From Jutongia huaianensis (GTDB lineage Bacteria; Bacillota; Clostridia; Lachnospirales; Lachnospiraceae), in the NCBI RefSeq assembly GCF_014384985.1, contig NZ_JACRSX010000032.1:1-8528 (forward strand): DNA of 8,528 bases, written 5' to 3'. The translations under genes and the position numbers were made by a program. Under the pieces are notes generated by a model. The model worked only from the letters and a program-made list of their open reading frames with translations. It was not told the DNA's origin and searched no databases. Shown here piece after piece: positions 6,297 through 8,528 of this stretch (position 1 is its first letter; each line of letters starts with the position of its first letter).

Positions 6297-7511
6297 CTAA
6301 TACGTACCTGTACTCTCATAATAATACAGAGTCCCATCTACAGCATCAACTATAACACTAACTCCATGATTATCTTTTGTCATAGTATCAAATACTGCAC
6401 CACTGCCATTTGACATAAATAACCATACAGGACGTAAATATGTTGTCTCATTTACTTGTTGATAGACATCCTGTTCATTATCCTTTTCCAACTTATTATC
6501 TTGTACTAACAAATAAACCAGACCACAGTCATTAAAACTAAGACCGTCTATATGAGCAATTTTCTTATTTATTAATTGCAAAGCCCAAATAGGTGATATG
6601 ATATTTTCTTTTTCTGTCTCTGTCTCGATATCAAAAAGCTCCTTGCAGCTACTTACATAATCTAATGAATACTTATGCCGCATAACAGCAATCATATGGA
6701 TTCCACAATGTACTTTATTGTAGCTTTTACCTTGCGAAATACAAAAATCGGAGCTGGTATCAATGAATATGTCTTTATATACTCTTCCTATTACCATATT
6801 GTAATCATAACATCCTGTTTTAGTATTTTTCATTACATATAAATGTTGAACTTTATATTCAAATTTACTTTTTTCTAACTTAGATACATTTTTATTAAAT
6901 AAATCCTCTACATAAGTGACCGCCTTTGATATTGGCATTTTCCCGTCTTCCAACTGATACACATCTTTCTTTGATGCAGTATCCCCCCATTCAAAATTAA
7001 TTTCTTTCACACAGGATTTTCCAGTCTGCTCCGTATCATTTAATGAATCTCCACTAAAAAAACCATCCGAATCATAAGAATATAGTAAACTTGTTTTCTT
7101 ATCCTGTTTTTGTTCCCCATAATATGTATTATCTTTTTTATTTGAAAAAGTTATTTTTTTTATTGACGTCCAATCTATTTTTCTGTAGTCATTCCACATA
7201 TTTTTTATAGCCATTTTCAAATCATTCTTTTGTTTTGGATACCATGGAGTAAGCTTTACTTCAAATATCTTATGAATATTTGGCATCAATATGTGCTCCG
7301 GTAAATGTACTCCATCTACACTTTTTCCTTCCAATGCATGAATCTGTTTTTTTGCTTCTTCTATCGAAACATATTGTTTTGAAGAAGCTTTCATTTCCTG
7401 TTTCGAATTATTTTTCTGCTCACGTTTCGGTGCATTTTCACAACTTGTCATCATAAATATACAAAAAAGAAGTGTACAATATATACCTATTTTTCTGTTA
7501 AACATTTTCAT
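6297..7511 (-). CDS. Predicted lipoprotein of unknown function
   Basis: 404-aa exported protein with a lipoprotein signal: basic start (Lys2, Arg6, Lys7), hydrophobic core (8-20) and lipobox Met-Thr-Ser-Cys with the lipidated Cys24. A lysine- and serine-rich linker (28-46) leads to a large folded domain on the outer face of the membrane. The C-terminus has Val-Asp-Ala-Val-Asp-Gly-Thr-Leu-Tyr-Tyr-Tyr (about 388-398). This strand-turn ending recalls PepSY-like and YycH-like extracytoplasmic domains, but I cannot place it in a family. The ATG at 7511 comes 7 nt after the stop of the small secreted protein gene; its ribosome site (AAGGA, about 10 nt upstream) overlaps that stop, so translation may be coupled. 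Next to an ABC exporter it could hold a substrate, assist export, or protect the producer. Confidence 0.8.
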   Translation of the reverse strand: MKMFNRKIGIYCTLLFCIFMMTSCENAPKREQKNNSKQEMKASSKQYVSIEEAKKQIHALEGKSVDGVHLPEHILMPNIHKIFEVKLTPWYPKQKNDLKMAIKNMWNDYRKIDWTSIKKITFSNKKDNTYYGEQKQDKKTSLLYSYDSDGFFSGDSLNDTEQTGKSCVKEINFEWGDTASKKDVYQLEDGKMPISKAVTYVEDLFNKNVSKLEKSKFEYKVQHLYVMKNTKTGCYDYNMVIGRVYKDIFIDTSSDFCISQGKSYNKVHCGIHMIAVMRHKYSLDYVSSCKELFDIETETEKENIISPIWALQLINKKIAHIDGLSFNDCGLVYLLVQDNKLEKDNEQDVYQQVNETTYLRPVWLFMSNGSGAVFDTMTKDNHGVSVIVDAVDGTLYYYESTGTY

Positions 7512-7518
7512 TCTTTTG

Positions 7519-7935
7519 TTATCCTTTCACTTCAGCTGCAATAGAAAATGATGTGTAATTAGAAACATGTCCCCTAAATGTTACTGTTTTATTAGTAGGT
7601 GGAATTGCCACTGTATACTTCATCTTCTGACCGCTAGATGTACTTCCTGTAAATGCTGTAGAATTTGTTGGATAGTTACTTGAAACTGATGTCACCGTTA
7701 ATACCGGTTTATTTCCGCTGTAACTATATGACGTGCATTTTGCAAACGCATTAGCATTTGCGTTTCCCCTAACTTCAACCGTTTGACTTATATGATTGGT
7801 ACTAGAAGGAGCTCCTGGTGCATAGTTAAATATATGCGAAAACTCCTTATAACCAGCTGCATTCACTTTGTTTCCAATAAACATACTACAAAGCAGCATC
7901 AATGCAATAAATTTAAAAATTTTACTTTTCCTCAT
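7519..7935 (-). CDS. Small secreted protein of unknown function
   Basis: 138-aa precursor. A Sec signal peptide is clear: Arg/Lys start (2-8), hydrophobic core (9-20) and a likely cut after Val-Asn-Ala (26). The mature part, about 112 residues, is rich in Ser, Thr, Asn and Gly with alternating hydrophobic residues, as in a small beta-sandwich. Two stretches resemble each other: Asn-Lys-Pro-Val-Leu-Thr-Val (75-81) and Asn-Lys-Thr-Val-Thr-Phe (115-120). Only one Cys (67) remains after cleavage, so no internal disulfide is possible. The ATG has GGAGG about 6 nt upstream. It is the first gene after agrD and is followed 7 nt later by the lipoprotein gene. I do not recognise the family. A secreted effector, bacteriocin-like product or surface factor are all possible. 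Confidence 0.8.
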   Translation of the reverse strand: MRKSKIFKFIALMLLCSMFIGNKVNAAGYKEFSHIFNYAPGAPSSTNHISQTVEVRGNANANAFAKCTSYSYSGNKPVLTVTSVSSNYPTNSTAFTGSTSSGQKMKYTVAIPPTNKTVTFRGHVSNYTSFSIAAEVKG

Positions 7936-7985
7936 AATTGACCTCCATTCGTAATTACAAATTCAACAAAAAAATAACATATTGT

Positions 7986-7991
7986 ATTATA
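7986..7991 (-). promoter_or_regulatory. Possible internal promoter (-10) ahead of the secreted-protein gene
   Basis: The 73-nt gap between agrD and the secreted-protein gene contains a perfect TATAAT on the minus strand, inside the 11-bp palindrome TGTATTATACA (7983-7993). The hexamer 17 bp upstream (ATGTAA, 8014-8009) matches the -35 consensus at only three of six positions. Closer to the gene, ATTCGTAATTACAAAT (7947-7962) is nearly palindromic, with one mismatched pair. Such a promoter would let the ABC block be expressed apart from agrBD; in AT-rich DNA a TATAAT can also occur by chance. Confidence 0.3.
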
Positions 7992-8008
7992 CACTTCTAT
8001 TTTTGCCA

Positions 8009-8149
8009 TTACATTTTCTCTTTTTTAGGTCTCTTAGGCTGATGAAAAATCACCGGACAATATGGTGGATCATTTTTCTCATGATTAATATTTTTGCTCG
8101 CAATCATTTTTAATACTCCAAGAACCTGTTTCTCAATCTGAATTTTCAC
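8009..8149 (-). CDS. agrD: AgrD-type cyclic lactone autoinducer prepeptide
   Basis: 46-aa precursor of a cyclic quorum-sensing peptide. Three parts are visible. The N-terminal segment (1-20) is amphipathic, with Ile/Val/Leu alternating with Lys/Gln, and would hold the peptide at the membrane. The core is Tyr30-Cys31-Pro-Val-Ile-Phe35. The tail is His-Gln-Pro-Lys-Arg-Pro (36-41) and then Lys-rich. This lines up with staphylococcal AgrD, where Cys plus four residues ending in a hydrophobic one form the ring and Asp-Glu-Pro-Lys-x-Pro follows. The predicted product is a five-residue thiolactone from Cys31 to Phe35 with a short N-terminal tail of unknown length (perhaps Pro-Pro-Tyr). The GTG start overlaps the agrB stop by 4 nt and has a perfect AGGAGG 7 nt upstream. 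The tail is basic, while staphylococcal tails are acidic. Confidence 0.88.
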   Translation of the reverse strand: MKIQIEKQVLGVLKMIASKNINHEKNDPPYCPVIFHQPKRPKKEKM

Positions 8150-8528
8150 ATTATCACCTCCTGTCTAATAATTTTTGCAATCAATAACATTATTGCACAT
8201 AAGCAAAAACCAAAGTTCATAAACGAAATACAACTACTATCTACCCCTAAAAAACAAGATATTATAATGACTATTACTTCAACAACAGCCATTTTCCTTG
8301 CAGCTTTCTTACATAATGAAAGCTCTATTTCATCTAATTGCATATTAGGATGATTTACGGTTCCTAAAATAAGAACGACTACCAAAGATACCCCTAGCAA
8401 AAAGTGCTTTAAATAGTTTAAATTAATTATTAGTGGATAAAAAAAAATCACATATGTTTCATATACTATCACTGATAATCCCATGCATTCAAAAAAGCTT
8501 CCAGCGTGATAACCACCTGTATATTTTC
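8146..8528 (-). CDS. agrB: AgrB-type peptide-processing membrane endopeptidase, N-terminus beyond the right edge
   Basis: The frame is open to the window edge; 126 residues are visible and the start is missing. The first visible residues contain Gly-Gly-Tyr-His-Ala-Gly-Ser-Phe-Phe-Glu-Cys. His and Cys are seven apart, exactly as the catalytic His77/Cys84 of Staphylococcus aureus AgrB. Hydrophobic helices follow, and after the second comes Val-Asn-His-Pro-Asn, the conserved His-Pro-Asn motif of the family. AgrB cuts the AgrD C-terminal tail and forms the thiolactone in the cytoplasmic membrane. It ends in TGA overlapping the agrD start (GTGA), so the two are translationally coupled. An ATG at 8484 is not the start because the catalytic residues lie upstream of it. 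Confidence 0.92.
   Translation of the reverse strand, partial: KYTGGYHAGSFFECMGLSVIVYETYVIFFYPLIINLNYLKHFLLGVSLVVVLILGTVNHPNMQLDEIELSLCKKAARKMAVVEVIVIIISCFLGVDSSCISFMNFGFCLCAIMLLIAKIIRQEVIM

Noticed and set aside
1..8528. CRISPR array, tRNA or rRNA genes
   Set aside because: No regularly spaced direct repeats, no cloverleaf-like segment and no rRNA-like stretch seen on either strand by eye.

Overview
The window looks like chromosomal DNA of a low-GC Firmicute, most likely a gut Clostridium of the Lachnospiraceae type. This rests on strong AGGAGG ribosome sites before nearly every gene, an AT-rich sequence, and the protein types present (a cysteine-rich KTR zinc-ribbon protein, a DUF2975-like membrane protein, an agrBD pair). 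Genus and species cannot be read from it. Every gene I can support lies on the minus strand, so the region is described from right to left in transcription order.

Right half (8528 to 3856), the most interesting part. The window edge cuts into agrB, the membrane endopeptidase of an Agr-type quorum-sensing system. It overlaps by 4 nt a 46-codon agrD that starts with GTG and has a clear predicted five-residue thiolactone core, Cys-Pro-Val-Ile-Phe. After a 73-nt gap comes a tightly packed row of five genes: a small secreted protein (138 aa), a lipoprotein (404 aa), two six-helix ABC-2-type permeases (299 and 277 aa) and an ABC ATPase (210 aa). Gaps within this row are only 7, 32, 29 and 13 nt. 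It reads as one transcription unit that joins autoinducer production to a secreted or lipid-anchored factor and an ABC transporter. The sensor kinase and response regulator (agrC/agrA) are not in the window. They may lie beyond the right edge.

Middle (3787 to 1914). An unrecognised four-helix membrane protein, perhaps N-terminally truncated, has its own sigma-A-like promoter. It is followed by a class I SAM-dependent methyltransferase and a strong intrinsic terminator at 2421-2453. After that, 2346-2026 carries the decayed membrane part of a sensor or chemotaxis-receptor-like protein, with an in-frame stop and no signalling domain.

Left (1913 to 1). A winged-helix regulator has a promoter whose -35/-10 spacer holds a perfect inverted repeat, which suggests self-repression. 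It is followed 15 nt later by the KTR zinc-ribbon gene, of a type known from conjugative transposons, and then a terminator. Next is a nitrilase-like remnant, a four-helix DUF2975-like membrane protein, and, at the left edge, the first seven codons of a gene that may be an IS transposase. The left and middle parts look like an accessory region with mobile-element traces and gene debris. The AT-rich agr/ABC block was probably acquired separately.
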